From: Firmicutes bacterium CAG:822 | Lineage (GTDB): Bacteria; Bacillota_I; Bacilli_A; RF39; UBA660 | NCBI GenBank assembly: GCA_000432855.1 | Contig: HF990847.1 | Span: 1-6,992, forward strand | DNA: 6,992 nt | Direction: 5' to 3' | Shown: in pieces, positions 1 to 5,001 of the stretch | Position numbering within the stretch: position 1 is the stretch's first letter | Layout of the letters: the number at the start of each line of letters is the position of its first letter | Notes under the pieces: generated by a model | Database searches by the model: none | What the model was told of the DNA's origin: nothing | The model's input: the letters and a program-made list of their open reading frames with translations, nothing else | Program-made: the position numbers and the translations under genes

Positions 1-384
1 TCCTTCTTCTATTCCTGTCACTTCAAATCCTATGGCTGGATTTGTACTTTCTGGAACAGTTATTTTATCTAACTTTGCATCGATATCTCCTTCATTTGAT
101 ACCGTTACATCATACTGCATTGTATCTCCTGGGCTTGTTAATGTTGTTCTAAATGTTGCCGTTGTATCAGTATGTGTTGGTTCTGATGCGTTTGTTGGTG
201 TTCCGTTTACTACTTTACTTTGGATATCGGTTATTTTTACACTCCAATTACTTGTTATATTACTTGTTCCACTTATTTTTAATTGACTTTGAAAAGCCGC
301 ATATCCTACTCCCATTATGACTAATATCATACATAGTCCTGCTATTATATAATTCCTTTGCGTTCTATTTAATCTTCTTTTCAT
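1..384 (-). CDS. Secreted/surface protein with TasA/CalY-like signal, N-terminal part
   Basis: The gene runs off the left edge, and only its first 128 codons are visible, all open. The N-terminus is MKRRLNRTQRN, then a hydrophobic segment (about residues 12-30) ending in GVGYAAF. This resembles the alternative signal peptides of TasA/CalY-type exported proteins, which a SipW-like signal peptidase processes. After it come Ser/Thr/Asn-rich, strand-forming sequence (SQLKISGTSNITSNWSVKI) and a stretch around residues 84-108 with PGDTMQYDVTVSNEGDIDAKL, typical of beta-sandwich surface repeats that follow a 'PGD...Y.V.V.N.G.IDA.L' pattern. The start at 384 is chosen because AAGGAG lies 10 nt upstream. 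An in-frame ATG at 393 lies only 1 nt from that site. The product is probably exported and anchored or assembled at the surface. Its function beyond that is not recognisable, and the C-terminus is missing. Confidence 0.75.
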   Translation of the reverse strand, partial: MKRRLNRTQRNYIIAGLCMILVIMGVGYAAFQSQLKISGTSNITSNWSVKITDIQSKVVNGTPTNASEPTHTDTTATFRTTLTSPGDTMQYDVTVSNEGDIDAKLDKITVPESTNPAIGFEVTGIEEG

Positions 385-407
385 TTTTACCATTCTCCTT
401 ACCACTA

Positions 408-438
408 TTATGAATAATAAAAAATAAATTATTCATAA
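408..438. repeat. 11-bp inverted repeat in leader of the surface-protein gene
   Basis: TTATGAATAAT (408-418) and ATTATTCATAA (428-438) are perfect inverted copies separated by 9 nt. The dyad lies between the likely promoter region and the ribosome binding site of the minus-strand gene that starts at 384. It has almost no G/C, so a protein-binding operator is at least as likely as an RNA hairpin. Confidence 0.6.
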
Positions 439-442
439 TATA

Positions 443-467
443 TAACAGACAATAACACTATCTGTTA
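443..467. promoter_or_regulatory. 7-bp dyad TAACAGA/TCTGTTA, operator-like
   Basis: TAACAGA (443-449) and TCTGTTA (461-467) form a perfect dyad with an 11-nt spacer, so the half-sites are 18 nt apart centre to centre, close to two helical turns. On the minus strand it overlaps a weak promoter candidate for the surface-protein gene (TGTTATATA at 447-439, or TATATT at 442-437). A repressor site is plausible. The cognate regulator is unknown, although the Cro/CI-type gene at 565 is the obvious candidate. Confidence 0.45.
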
Positions 468-478
468 CATTATTATCC

Positions 479-484
479 TATAAT
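479..484 (+). promoter_or_regulatory. Candidate -10 box of the regulator gene
   Basis: A perfect TATAAT lies 81 nt before the ATG at 565. No convincing -35 is seen at 16-18 nt, so the promoter is weak or activator-dependent. The 7-bp dyad at 494-509 would sit just downstream of the transcription start. Confidence 0.35.
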
Positions 485-493
485 TCAATATTA

Positions 494-531
494 GCATTCA
501 AATGAATGCCTGTCAATGAATTCAAATAAAT
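494..531. promoter_or_regulatory. Dyad plus direct repeat, operator-like
   Basis: GCATTCA (494-500) and TGAATGC (503-509) are perfect inverted arms around a 2-nt centre. Within the same stretch ATTCAAATGAAT (496-507) recurs as ATTCAAATAAAT (520-531), starting 24 nt further on. Repeated, roughly symmetric sites ahead of a small Cro/CI-type gene are the usual pattern for autoregulatory operators. The assignment is inferred from position. Confidence 0.45.
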
Positions 532-534
532 TCT

Positions 535-550
535 TGATAAAATTTTATCA
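535..550. promoter_or_regulatory. Perfect 16-bp palindrome abutting the regulator's RBS
   Basis: TGATAAAATTTTATCA is a perfect palindrome that ends at the first base of the presumed Shine-Dalgarno sequence AGGGGTG (550-556). It could be an operator where the regulator blocks its own expression, or a short hairpin next to the ribosome binding site. The sequence cannot separate these two readings. Confidence 0.5.
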
Positions 551-564
551 GGGGTGCCAAGAAA

Positions 565-789
565 ATGTATTTAAAGAAACTTAAGGATTTGCGCATAGAT
601 AACGACTTATATCAAAAGGAAATTGCCAATATACTAAAAATAACCAGACAACAATATGGCTTATACGAAAGCGACAAAAGAGATATACTTATTGATTTAT
701 TAATAAAACTAGCTGATTTTTATCATGTTAGTACTGATTACATTTTAGGTAGAACAAACAAAAAAGAGTTAGACAAAGAAACTGTCTAG
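565..789 (+). CDS. Small Cro/CI (XRE) family transcriptional regulator
   Basis: The 74-residue protein is essentially a single HTH_3 domain. Residues about 4-60 show the five-helix pattern: LKDLRIDNDL, then YQKEIANILKIT (helix 2), RQQYGLYESDKR (recognition helix region), LLIKLADFYHV and STDYILGRT, a standard ending of this fold. There is no partner or effector domain, so it is a stand-alone DNA-binding repressor, probably dimeric. AGGGGTG lies 8 nt before the ATG. The upstream 180 nt contains several dyads, including a perfect palindrome touching the ribosome binding site, which suggests autoregulation and possibly control of the divergent surface-protein gene. The last codons form the left arm of a terminator shared with the convergent gene. 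No phage genes are visible nearby. The family call is firm and the targets are unknown. Confidence 0.9.
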   Translation: MYLKKLKDLRIDNDLYQKEIANILKITRQQYGLYESDKRDILIDLLIKLADFYHVSTDYILGRTNKKELDKETV

Positions 790-794
790 CTCTT
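764..794. terminator. Bidirectional terminator overlapping both convergent gene ends
   Basis: AAGAGTTAGACA (764-775) pairs with TGTCTAGCTCTT (783-794) across a 7-nt loop: 12 pairs with one G-T wobble in the plus-strand RNA. Read on the minus strand the stem runs into six Ts (765-760) followed by GTTTG. On the plus strand it is followed by AATTTTATT. It lies inside the last codons of both convergent genes. Confidence 0.75.
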
Positions 795-1685
795 AATTTT
801 ATTATCTCTTCTTTTTTCCATAATCTTATAGAAAATAAATAGAACGATTGCTAAAACGAGAACACCAATACCACTATATAAAATTGGCTCTGCAAGTGCA
901 TCTGTTAAAGATGAAGCAAACATTGATAAATCTGTTGTTCCCATCATATCAATAACCATTCCAGGCATAACAAATGATATTCCTATCGTCACAAGGCCAG
1001 CAATCAATAATGCTACACCTAAATTCGCACACCATTCAAATTCTTTTCTCTTAAGAACAATTACTATCACACCACTTATAACTAAGCTCGCACATAAAAG
1101 TATTTTTGTATTATCACTAAAAATTGTTTGGATTCTTTCTATATTAGAACCATAACTACTTCCAAGTAAATCCTCAGAAGTTGGAATAACTTCGATAACA
1201 TCTGGAAGTTGTTTTTCCACCTCTCTTAAAAATTTTTCTTTTTGACCTTCATCAATTGATAGATCGTTTTCTTCTAAAACTTCATCTAAATTATCACTTA
1301 TTAAATTATAAGCTTCTTCTTCAGATAATACTTTTGTATCTTTACCATTAACCATATAATCGGTCAAATTTCCAACTGCTTCACCAATAATCTCTTTAGT
1401 TAAATTAGAATCAATAATCTGATCAACTACTTCTTCCGACACTGAAAATTGTGAAGCTAAAGAATACATTTCATCAATAACTTGCGTAACTCCACTAGCA
1501 CCTTCTGTACTACCACTATTTCTAATTTTCTTAACTTCTGTTAATATATCTGTATCCTGCATTTTATCCACAATATTATCTTTAGTCGCAAAAGCACTTA
1601 TACTAAAAACACATATAGTGGCAACCACCAAAACACCAAAAACTAAAGTAAATAAACCTGCTACAAAACTTTTAAGAAAATGCAT
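786..1685 (-). CDS. Four-helix membrane protein with large extracytoplasmic domain, unknown function
   Basis: I do not recognise this 299-residue protein. Hydrophobicity gives a signal-anchor-like helix at about residues 8-32, a hydrophilic, acidic, mostly helical domain at 34-190 (many Asp/Glu, with LDEVLEENDLSIDEGQKEKFLREVEKQLPDVIEVIP), then helices at about 194-211, 219-239 and 269-287. Basic clusters KRKE (212-215) and KRR (291-293) put the loop between helices 2 and 3, and the C-terminus, in the cytoplasm. The 34-190 domain is therefore outside the cell. No catalytic motif is visible. GAGGGTG lies 5 nt before the ATG, and a strong extended -10 promoter gives a leader of only about 13 nt. 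It is monocistronic, convergent with the regulator gene, and shares the CTAG at its stop codon. A sensor, envelope-stress or scaffold role would be guesswork. Confidence 0.8.
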   Translation of the reverse strand: MHFLKSFVAGLFTLVFGVLVVATICVFSISAFATKDNIVDKMQDTDILTEVKKIRNSGSTEGASGVTQVIDEMYSLASQFSVSEEVVDQIIDSNLTKEIIGEAVGNLTDYMVNGKDTKVLSEEEAYNLISDNLDEVLEENDLSIDEGQKEKFLREVEKQLPDVIEVIPTSEDLLGSSYGSNIERIQTIFSDNTKILLCASLVISGVIVIVLKRKEFEWCANLGVALLIAGLVTIGISFVMPGMVIDMMGTTDLSMFASSLTDALAEPILYSGIGVLVLAIVLFIFYKIMEKRRDNKIKS

Positions 1686-1704
1686 ACAATCACCCTCTAA
1701 ACAA

Positions 1705-1733
1705 ATTATAACATACCTATAATTTTATTCCAA
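1705..1733 (-). promoter_or_regulatory. Extended -10 promoter of the 299-residue membrane protein gene
   Basis: Read on the minus strand, TTGGAA (1733-1728), a 17-nt spacer and TATAAT (1710-1705) preceded by TG one base upstream (TGTTATAAT). Predicted start is near 1698, immediately before the GAGGGTG ribosome binding site at 1697-1691. Confidence 0.7.
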
Positions 1734-1762
1734 ATTAATTAGTCATTTTCATAAATGTTTGC

Positions 1763-1791
1763 TTGTATAACGAATAGTTATATTATATAAT
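1763..1791 (+). promoter_or_regulatory. Promoter of the small hydrophobic peptide (toxin-like) gene
   Basis: TTGTAT (1763-1768), a 17-nt spacer and a perfect TATAAT (1786-1791). Predicted start is near 1798, giving a leader of about 60 nt before the ATG at 1858. This is unusually long beside the 10-13 nt leaders predicted for several neighbours, and it holds RNA structure. Confidence 0.6.
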
Positions 1792-1810
1792 GTATACAGG
1801 GAATACATTA
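1788..1810. repeat. 8-bp inverted repeat over the toxin-like gene's start site
   Basis: TAATGTAT (1788-1795) and ATACATTA (1803-1810) are perfect inverted arms with a 7-nt spacer. They overlap the -10 box and the predicted transcription start, a typical repressor position. If transcription starts earlier than predicted, it could instead be a 5' hairpin. Confidence 0.4.
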
Positions 1811-1824
1811 ACTGTTGAGTACTT

Positions 1825-1848
1825 GCCAACTTCTTACAGGAAGGAGGC
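1825..1848 (+). promoter_or_regulatory. Hairpin enclosing the Shine-Dalgarno sequence of the toxin-like gene
   Basis: GCC (1825-1827) can pair with GGC (1846-1848), and CTTC (1830-1833) with GAAG (1840-1843), separated by a 2x2 internal loop and closed by TTACAG. The very strong ribosome binding site GGAAGGAGG (1839-1847) lies in the 3' side. This could hold translation low until the RNA refolds, a common feature of type I toxin mRNAs. The stem is short, so its stability is uncertain. Confidence 0.4.
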
Positions 1849-1857
1849 TTGATATTT

Positions 1858-1947
1858 ATGAGAAAAAAAGATTTATTAATCTCATTTCTTATATTAATTA
1901 TCATTTTATTAATAGTCTCTTTAATGATTCTATGTATAAAAAAATAG
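1858..1947 (+). CDS. 29-residue hydrophobic peptide, putative type I toxin
   Basis: The small gene starts at ATG 1858, 10 nt after a near-perfect AAGGAGG, and ends with TAG at 1945-1947. The product has a basic N-terminus (MRKKD), one unbroken hydrophobic helix (about residues 6-27, almost all Leu/Ile/Val/Ser/Phe/Met) and a C-terminal KK. This is the profile of small membrane toxins of type I systems. It has its own promoter and terminator, its last codons and 3' region are covered by a counter-transcribed RNA with separate promoter and terminator, and the mRNA can fold back on itself. The layout matches Bacillus txpA/RatA and bsrG/SR4, where the RNAs overlap at their 3' ends. I do not recognise the peptide as Fst, TxpA or BsrG, so it may be a new family. 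It could instead be a harmless membrane microprotein or a leader peptide. Confidence 0.7.
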   Translation: MRKKDLLISFLILIIILLIVSLMILCIKK

Positions 1948-1975
1948 TACTCAATCTAACTAAAGATTAAGTACT
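1938..1975 (-). terminator. Terminator of the antisense RNA
   Basis: Read on the minus strand, AGTACTTAATCT (1975-1964), a 6-nt loop and AGATTGAGTACT (1957-1946) form 12 pairs with one U-G wobble, followed by A and seven Ts (1944-1938). In the plus direction the same stem has a C-A mismatch and no T-run, so it should stop only minus-strand transcription. The T-run is supplied by the AAA-AAA lysine codons of the peptide gene. Confidence 0.7.
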
Positions 1976-1988
1976 TCAACCAATTATT

Positions 1989-2031
1989 GGGCAAGTACTC
2001 AACGAAGAAGAGTTAAGTATTTCCCTTTTTT
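1989..2031 (+). terminator. Terminator of the toxin-like mRNA
   Basis: GGGCAAGTACTCAAC (1989-2003) and GTTAAGTATTTCCC (2012-2025) pair across an 8-nt loop with one bulged C, one G-U wobble and one C-A mismatch, followed by six Ts (2026-2031) and then ATTTT. The left arm is also the 3' partner of the long-range fold-back. Confidence 0.65.
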
Positions 2032-2060
2032 ATTTTATGAGATTTCTCTCATCTATATAC

Positions 2061-2089
2061 ATAATAACATAAAATTAACTTTTTTTCAA
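2061..2089 (-). promoter_or_regulatory. Extended -10 promoter of the antisense RNA
   Basis: Read on the minus strand, TTGAAA (2089-2084), exactly 17 nt, then TATTAT (2066-2061) with TG one base upstream (TGTTATTAT). There is no minus-strand gene for it to serve before the terminator at 1938, which is why an untranslated RNA is proposed. Confidence 0.65.
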
Positions 2090-2157
2090 GGATTACACAA
2101 CTACAACACTTTATTAATCTTAAAATATCTATATCTTATTATAAATATAAGTAGTTA

Positions 2158-2166
2158 TGTTATAAT
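2158..2166 (+). promoter_or_regulatory. Extended -10 promoter of the flavoprotein operon
   Basis: TGTTATAAT gives a perfect -10 with TG extension. The hexamer at 17 nt (ATTATA) is a poor -35. Predicted start is near 2173, so the leader is only about 10 nt and begins with GGTGA, which is also the ribosome binding site (2173-2177, 5 nt before the ATG). Apart from the minus-strand promoter at 2061-2089, I see no other feature in the AT-rich gap upstream. Confidence 0.55.
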
Positions 2167-2182
2167 ACTTATGGTGATTTAA

Positions 2183-3388
2183 ATGAAAGAAGTTGTTATT
2201 ATTGGTGGTGGGGCCTCTGGTTTAACAGCCGCTATTACAGCCGCTAGAAATGGCAAAGATGTAACTATTATTGAAAAAAATAATAAATGTGGTAAAAAGA
2301 TTTTAATTACGGGTAATGGAAGATGTAATTTTTGGAATACTGATAAAGATTTATCTCATTTTCACTCATCTAATTCAAATTTATTAAAAGAATTTATTAC
2401 TGATGAAAGAAAGAATAGTATTTTAAAGTTTTTTGATTCTTTAGGTTTAGCTTATAAAACAAAAAACGGATATTACTATCCATTTTCTAATCAAGCTTTT
2501 ACTATTGAAAACGCCTTACTTTCAGAATGCAAAAAATTAAATGTCAAAATTATAAACGATATTACTGTGGAAAAAATAATAAAAAAAGATTGCTTTATTA
2601 TTAACCCAGACAAAGAAAACATCAAAGCTAAAAACATAATTATTGCCACCGGTTCTAAAGCTGCCCCTAAAACAGGCTCAGATGGATTAGGCTATGAAAT
2701 ATCTAAATCATTAGGTCATAATATCATAACTCCCTTGCCATCTTTAGTTCAATTAAAAGCTGATGAACCATATTTCAAAAACTGGAGTGGCATCAGAACT
2801 GATGTCAAAGTTAATTTACTAATTGATCATAAATATATCAAAAATGAAACTGGAGAAATCCAGCTAACTAACTATGGTCTCAGTGGTATATGTATATTTA
2901 ATTTAAGTGGTAAAGCCGCCAAAGCTTTAAACCAAAATAAAAATGTTATTATCAGTATCAACTTTATTCCTTTCGCAAGTAATCCCAAAACATTTTTACA
3001 AACCTTAAACAAAAATTCTTATCATAAAACCATCAGCGAATTACTTGAAGGTATCCTGCACTACAAACTTGTAGACATTATTCTTAAAAAAACTCATTTA
3101 AAAAGAGATTTACTTTTAACTACCTTAACTGATAATGAATTAAATAATCTAATTAAAACATTAACTGATTTTCAAATCGAAATTTTAGATACCCACACTT
3201 TAGATCACGCCCAAGTATGCTCAGGAGGTATTCCTTTAACCGAAATAAATAGTAAAACATTAGAATCATTAAAAGTTAAAAATTTATATTTTACTGGTGA
3301 AATTATCGATATTGATGGTGATTGTGGTGGATACAACTTAGGCTGGGCTTGGATAAGTGGTATTATAGCTGGAAAGAATGTGAAATAA
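2183..3388 (+). CDS. BaiN/RdsA-family FAD-dependent oxidoreductase (HI0933/YhiN-like)
   Basis: At 401 residues this is a full-length member of the HI0933-like flavoprotein family (E. coli YhiN, B. subtilis YtfP, clostridial BaiN). The FAD-binding Rossmann motif GGGASG is at residues 8-13, with the ribose-binding acid in TIIEK (E31). The family signature GKKILITGNGRCN is at 37-49, a second dinucleotide-contact ATGS at 155-158, and the C-terminal block GGIPLTEI...GEIIDIDGDCGGYN ends near 385, followed by the helix WAWISGIIAGK. The protein is soluble. Members have been linked to bile-acid dehydroxylation (BaiN) and, for E. coli YhiN, to dihydrouridine formation in 23S rRNA (RdsA). Without bai genes nearby, the rRNA-type or another reductive role is more likely, but the substrate is not shown by sequence. 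It is first in a two-gene operon, and its stop overlaps the next start. Confidence 0.9.
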   Translation: MKEVVIIGGGASGLTAAITAARNGKDVTIIEKNNKCGKKILITGNGRCNFWNTDKDLSHFHSSNSNLLKEFITDERKNSILKFFDSLGLAYKTKNGYYYPFSNQAFTIENALLSECKKLNVKIINDITVEKIIKKDCFIINPDKENIKAKNIIIATGSKAAPKTGSDGLGYEISKSLGHNIITPLPSLVQLKADEPYFKNWSGIRTDVKVNLLIDHKYIKNETGEIQLTNYGLSGICIFNLSGKAAKALNQNKNVIISINFIPFASNPKTFLQTLNKNSYHKTISELLEGILHYKLVDIILKKTHLKRDLLLTTLTDNELNNLIKTLTDFQIEILDTHTLDHAQVCSGGIPLTEINSKTLESLKVKNLYFTGEIIDIDGDCGGYNLGWAWISGIIAGKNVK

Positions 3389-4968
3389 TGCTTAGAATAA
3401 GACAAATAAAATTACCGATTAATCATAATGAAAATGATTTGAAAATTAAAATAGCTAAAAAATTAAAAATAAAAGAAAATGATATTTTAAACTTTAAACT
3501 TAATAAACAATCTATCGATGCCAGACACAAAGATAACTTAATGTATGTGTATGAAATAGATGCTGATATAAAAAATGAAAAACAAATATTAAAACACCAT
3601 TTAAAAGATGTTACTGAAACACCAGATGAAACATACAAACTACCTAAACCAGGTAATAAAACCTTAAACCATCAAATTATTATCGTTGGTAGTGGTCCAG
3701 CTGGACTATTTGCCGGATATATGTTAGCTAAAGCTGGATATAAACCAATAATTATCGAACGTGGTGAAGACATTGATCATCGTGTTAAAACTGTAGAAAA
3801 TTTTTGGAAAACCGGAAAACTAAATTTAAATTCTAATGTTCAGTTTGGAGCAGGCGGAGCCGGAACATTTTCCGATGGTAAACTAAATACAACCGTTAAA
3901 GATAAATTTAACCGTAGCAAAGAAGTTCTAAGAATCTTTGTTAAACATGGCGCCCCTAAAGATATTTTATACTTAAACAAACCACATATCGGAACTAATT
4001 TATTAAGAGATGTTGTAAAAAATATGATAGATGAAATAATAAACATGGGGGGTCAAATAAAATACAATACTTGTCTAACCAATATTATAACTAAGGAAAA
4101 TAAACTAACCCACATCGAAATTAATCATCAAGAAATAATCCCTTGTGAACATCTAATTTTAGCTTTAGGCCATAGTAGCCGTGACACCTTTGAAATGCTA
4201 TTAAAACAAGGTCTAAATATCGTGCCAAAACCATTTGCCGTTGGTGTTCGTATCCAGCACCCACAATTTTTAATTAACTATTCACAGTATGGTACCAATC
4301 ACTTAAATCTACCACCCGCATCATACAAACTAACATACCAAACATCCAAAAAAAGAGGTGTTTATTCATTTTGTATGTGCCCAGGTGGTTATGTCGTAAA
4401 TGCTTCATCTGAAGAAAACATGTTAACAGTAAATGGCATGAGTAATCATAATCGTGATAGTGAAAATGCTAACAGTGCCATTATCGTCACAGTATCGCCA
4501 GAAGACTATGGACAAAATCCATTAGATGGTATTGAATTCCAAAGAAAATTAGAAAAGAAAGCTTACGAAATAGGTAATGGAAATATTCCCGTCCAATTAT
4601 TTAAAGACTTTGTTCAAAATAAGCCGGGTGAAAAATTTAATTCCATAAACCCAATTTTCAAAGGAAATTACACCTTAACTAATTTAAGAGACATTTTTCC
4701 ACCATATATTTCAGAAGCCTTAATCGAAGGTATTCAAAATTTTGGTACTAAAATAAAAGGCTTTGACTGTGATGACGCAATCCTCGCAGCCCCAGAAGCT
4801 CGAACTTCCTCACCAATTAAAATACTAAGAGATGAAAATTTTACCTCAAACATTCAAGGAATATATCCATGTGGTGAAGGCGCTGGATATGCCGGTGGTA
4901 TTACGACATCAGCCATCGATGGTATTAAAGTTGCTGAAAGCATTATCAAAAATTATAAGCCACTATAA
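3388..4968 (+). CDS. COG2509-type FAD-dependent dehydrogenase
   Basis: The 526-residue soluble protein matches the usual length of the uncharacterised FAD-dependent dehydrogenases of COG2509. Residues 1 to about 75 form a small N-terminal domain (MLRIRQIKLPIN..., helix-rich, with the SIDARHKDNL segment common in this family). The Rossmann motif GSGPAG is at 101-106 with IIERGED downstream. GAGGAGTFSDGKL is at 154-166, and the C-terminal FAD motif CGEGAGYAGGITTSAIDG starts at 495. I chose the ATG at 3388 because the family begins at this point and because TAATG couples it to the preceding stop. The frame stays open 22 codons further upstream, but that stretch lies in the neighbouring gene. No strong ribosome binding site is seen (only GGAAAG 11 nt upstream), so coupling is likely. 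The physiological substrate of this family is not established. Confidence 0.88.
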   Translation: MLRIRQIKLPINHNENDLKIKIAKKLKIKENDILNFKLNKQSIDARHKDNLMYVYEIDADIKNEKQILKHHLKDVTETPDETYKLPKPGNKTLNHQIIIVGSGPAGLFAGYMLAKAGYKPIIIERGEDIDHRVKTVENFWKTGKLNLNSNVQFGAGGAGTFSDGKLNTTVKDKFNRSKEVLRIFVKHGAPKDILYLNKPHIGTNLLRDVVKNMIDEIINMGGQIKYNTCLTNIITKENKLTHIEINHQEIIPCEHLILALGHSSRDTFEMLLKQGLNIVPKPFAVGVRIQHPQFLINYSQYGTNHLNLPPASYKLTYQTSKKRGVYSFCMCPGGYVVNASSEENMLTVNGMSNHNRDSENANSAIIVTVSPEDYGQNPLDGIEFQRKLEKKAYEIGNGNIPVQLFKDFVQNKPGEKFNSINPIFKGNYTLTNLRDIFPPYISEALIEGIQNFGTKIKGFDCDDAILAAPEARTSSPIKILRDENFTSNIQGIYPCGEGAGYAGGITTSAIDGIKVAESIIKNYKPL

Positions 4969-5000
4969 AAACTTCGTTTATATTTTCAAAACGAAGTTTT
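4968..5000. terminator. Bidirectional terminator between convergent operons
   Basis: AAAACTTCGTTT (4968-4979) and AAACGAAGTTTT (4989-5000) form a perfect 12-bp stem with a 9-nt loop. It is A-flanked on one side and T-flanked on the other for both strands. It begins at the last base of the TAA stop of the upstream gene and ends 2 nt before the stop of the minus-strand gene. Confidence 0.88.
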
Positions 5001-5001
5001 A

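Larger units (their letters stand above)
1814..2003 (+). repeat. Long-range 14-bp inverted repeat flanking the peptide gene (mRNA fold-back)
   Basis: GTTGAGTACTTGCC (1814-1827, leader) is the exact reverse complement of GGCAAGTACTCAAC (1990-2003, 3' region). The arms lie 162 nt apart on either side of the 29-codon gene, so the plus-strand RNA can pair its 5' leader with its 3' end. The 3' arm also forms the left side of the plus-strand terminator, so the two foldings exclude each other. A second partial partner for the 5' arm is AGTACTCAA at 1946-1954. Such 5'-3' fold-back is known in type I toxin mRNAs such as hok and AapA1. Function here is inferred. Confidence 0.6.
1938..2054 (-). ncRNA. 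Putative antisense RNA antitoxin
   Basis: A minus-strand RNA of about 117 nt is predicted from an extended -10 promoter (start near 2054) to a terminator whose T-run is at 1944-1938. It begins with a 5' hairpin ATGAGA-GAAA-TCTCAT (2052-2037) with a GNRA-type loop. It then crosses the toxin mRNA terminator region, including a CCAA-TAA-TTGG mini-hairpin (1990-1980), and ends in a 12-bp terminator stem. It overlaps the predicted toxin mRNA (about 1798-2031) by about 94 nt, including the toxin's last codons and stop. No open reading frame with a ribosome binding site is seen in it. The expected action is pairing with the toxin mRNA 3' region, leading to RNase III cleavage or blocked translation, as in RatA and SR4. 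The ends are predictions from sequence only. Confidence 0.6.

Noticed and set aside
32..286. Plus-strand open frame of 84 codons
   Set aside because: It is antisense to the minus-strand surface-protein gene, which has a ribosome binding site, signal peptide and recognisable domain pattern. The plus frame has no ribosome binding site and no recognisable domain.
1798..2031. Classical Fst/par layout with direct repeats DRa and DRb
   Set aside because: In par loci the complementary segments are direct repeats in DNA. Here the long repeat is inverted and therefore acts within one RNA. The peptide also lacks the Fst pattern.
1948..2182. Riboswitch or attenuator for the flavoprotein operon
   Set aside because: The operon has its own extended -10 promoter at 2158-2166 with a leader of about 10 nt, downstream of all the structured RNA. 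No known riboswitch core was recognised.
3322..3387. Upstream ATG at 3322 as start of the COG2509 gene
   Set aside because: It would add 22 residues that lie inside the preceding gene. The family N-terminus and the TAATG coupling both favour 3388.
3205..3638. Minus-strand open frames at 3205-3405 and 3423-3638
   Set aside because: They lie opposite the conserved ends of the two flavoprotein genes, whose motifs fix the plus-strand frame. They have no ribosome binding sites.
3840..4046. Minus-strand open frame of 68 codons
   Set aside because: It is antisense to the GAGGAGTFSDGKL block of the COG2509 gene and has no independent support.
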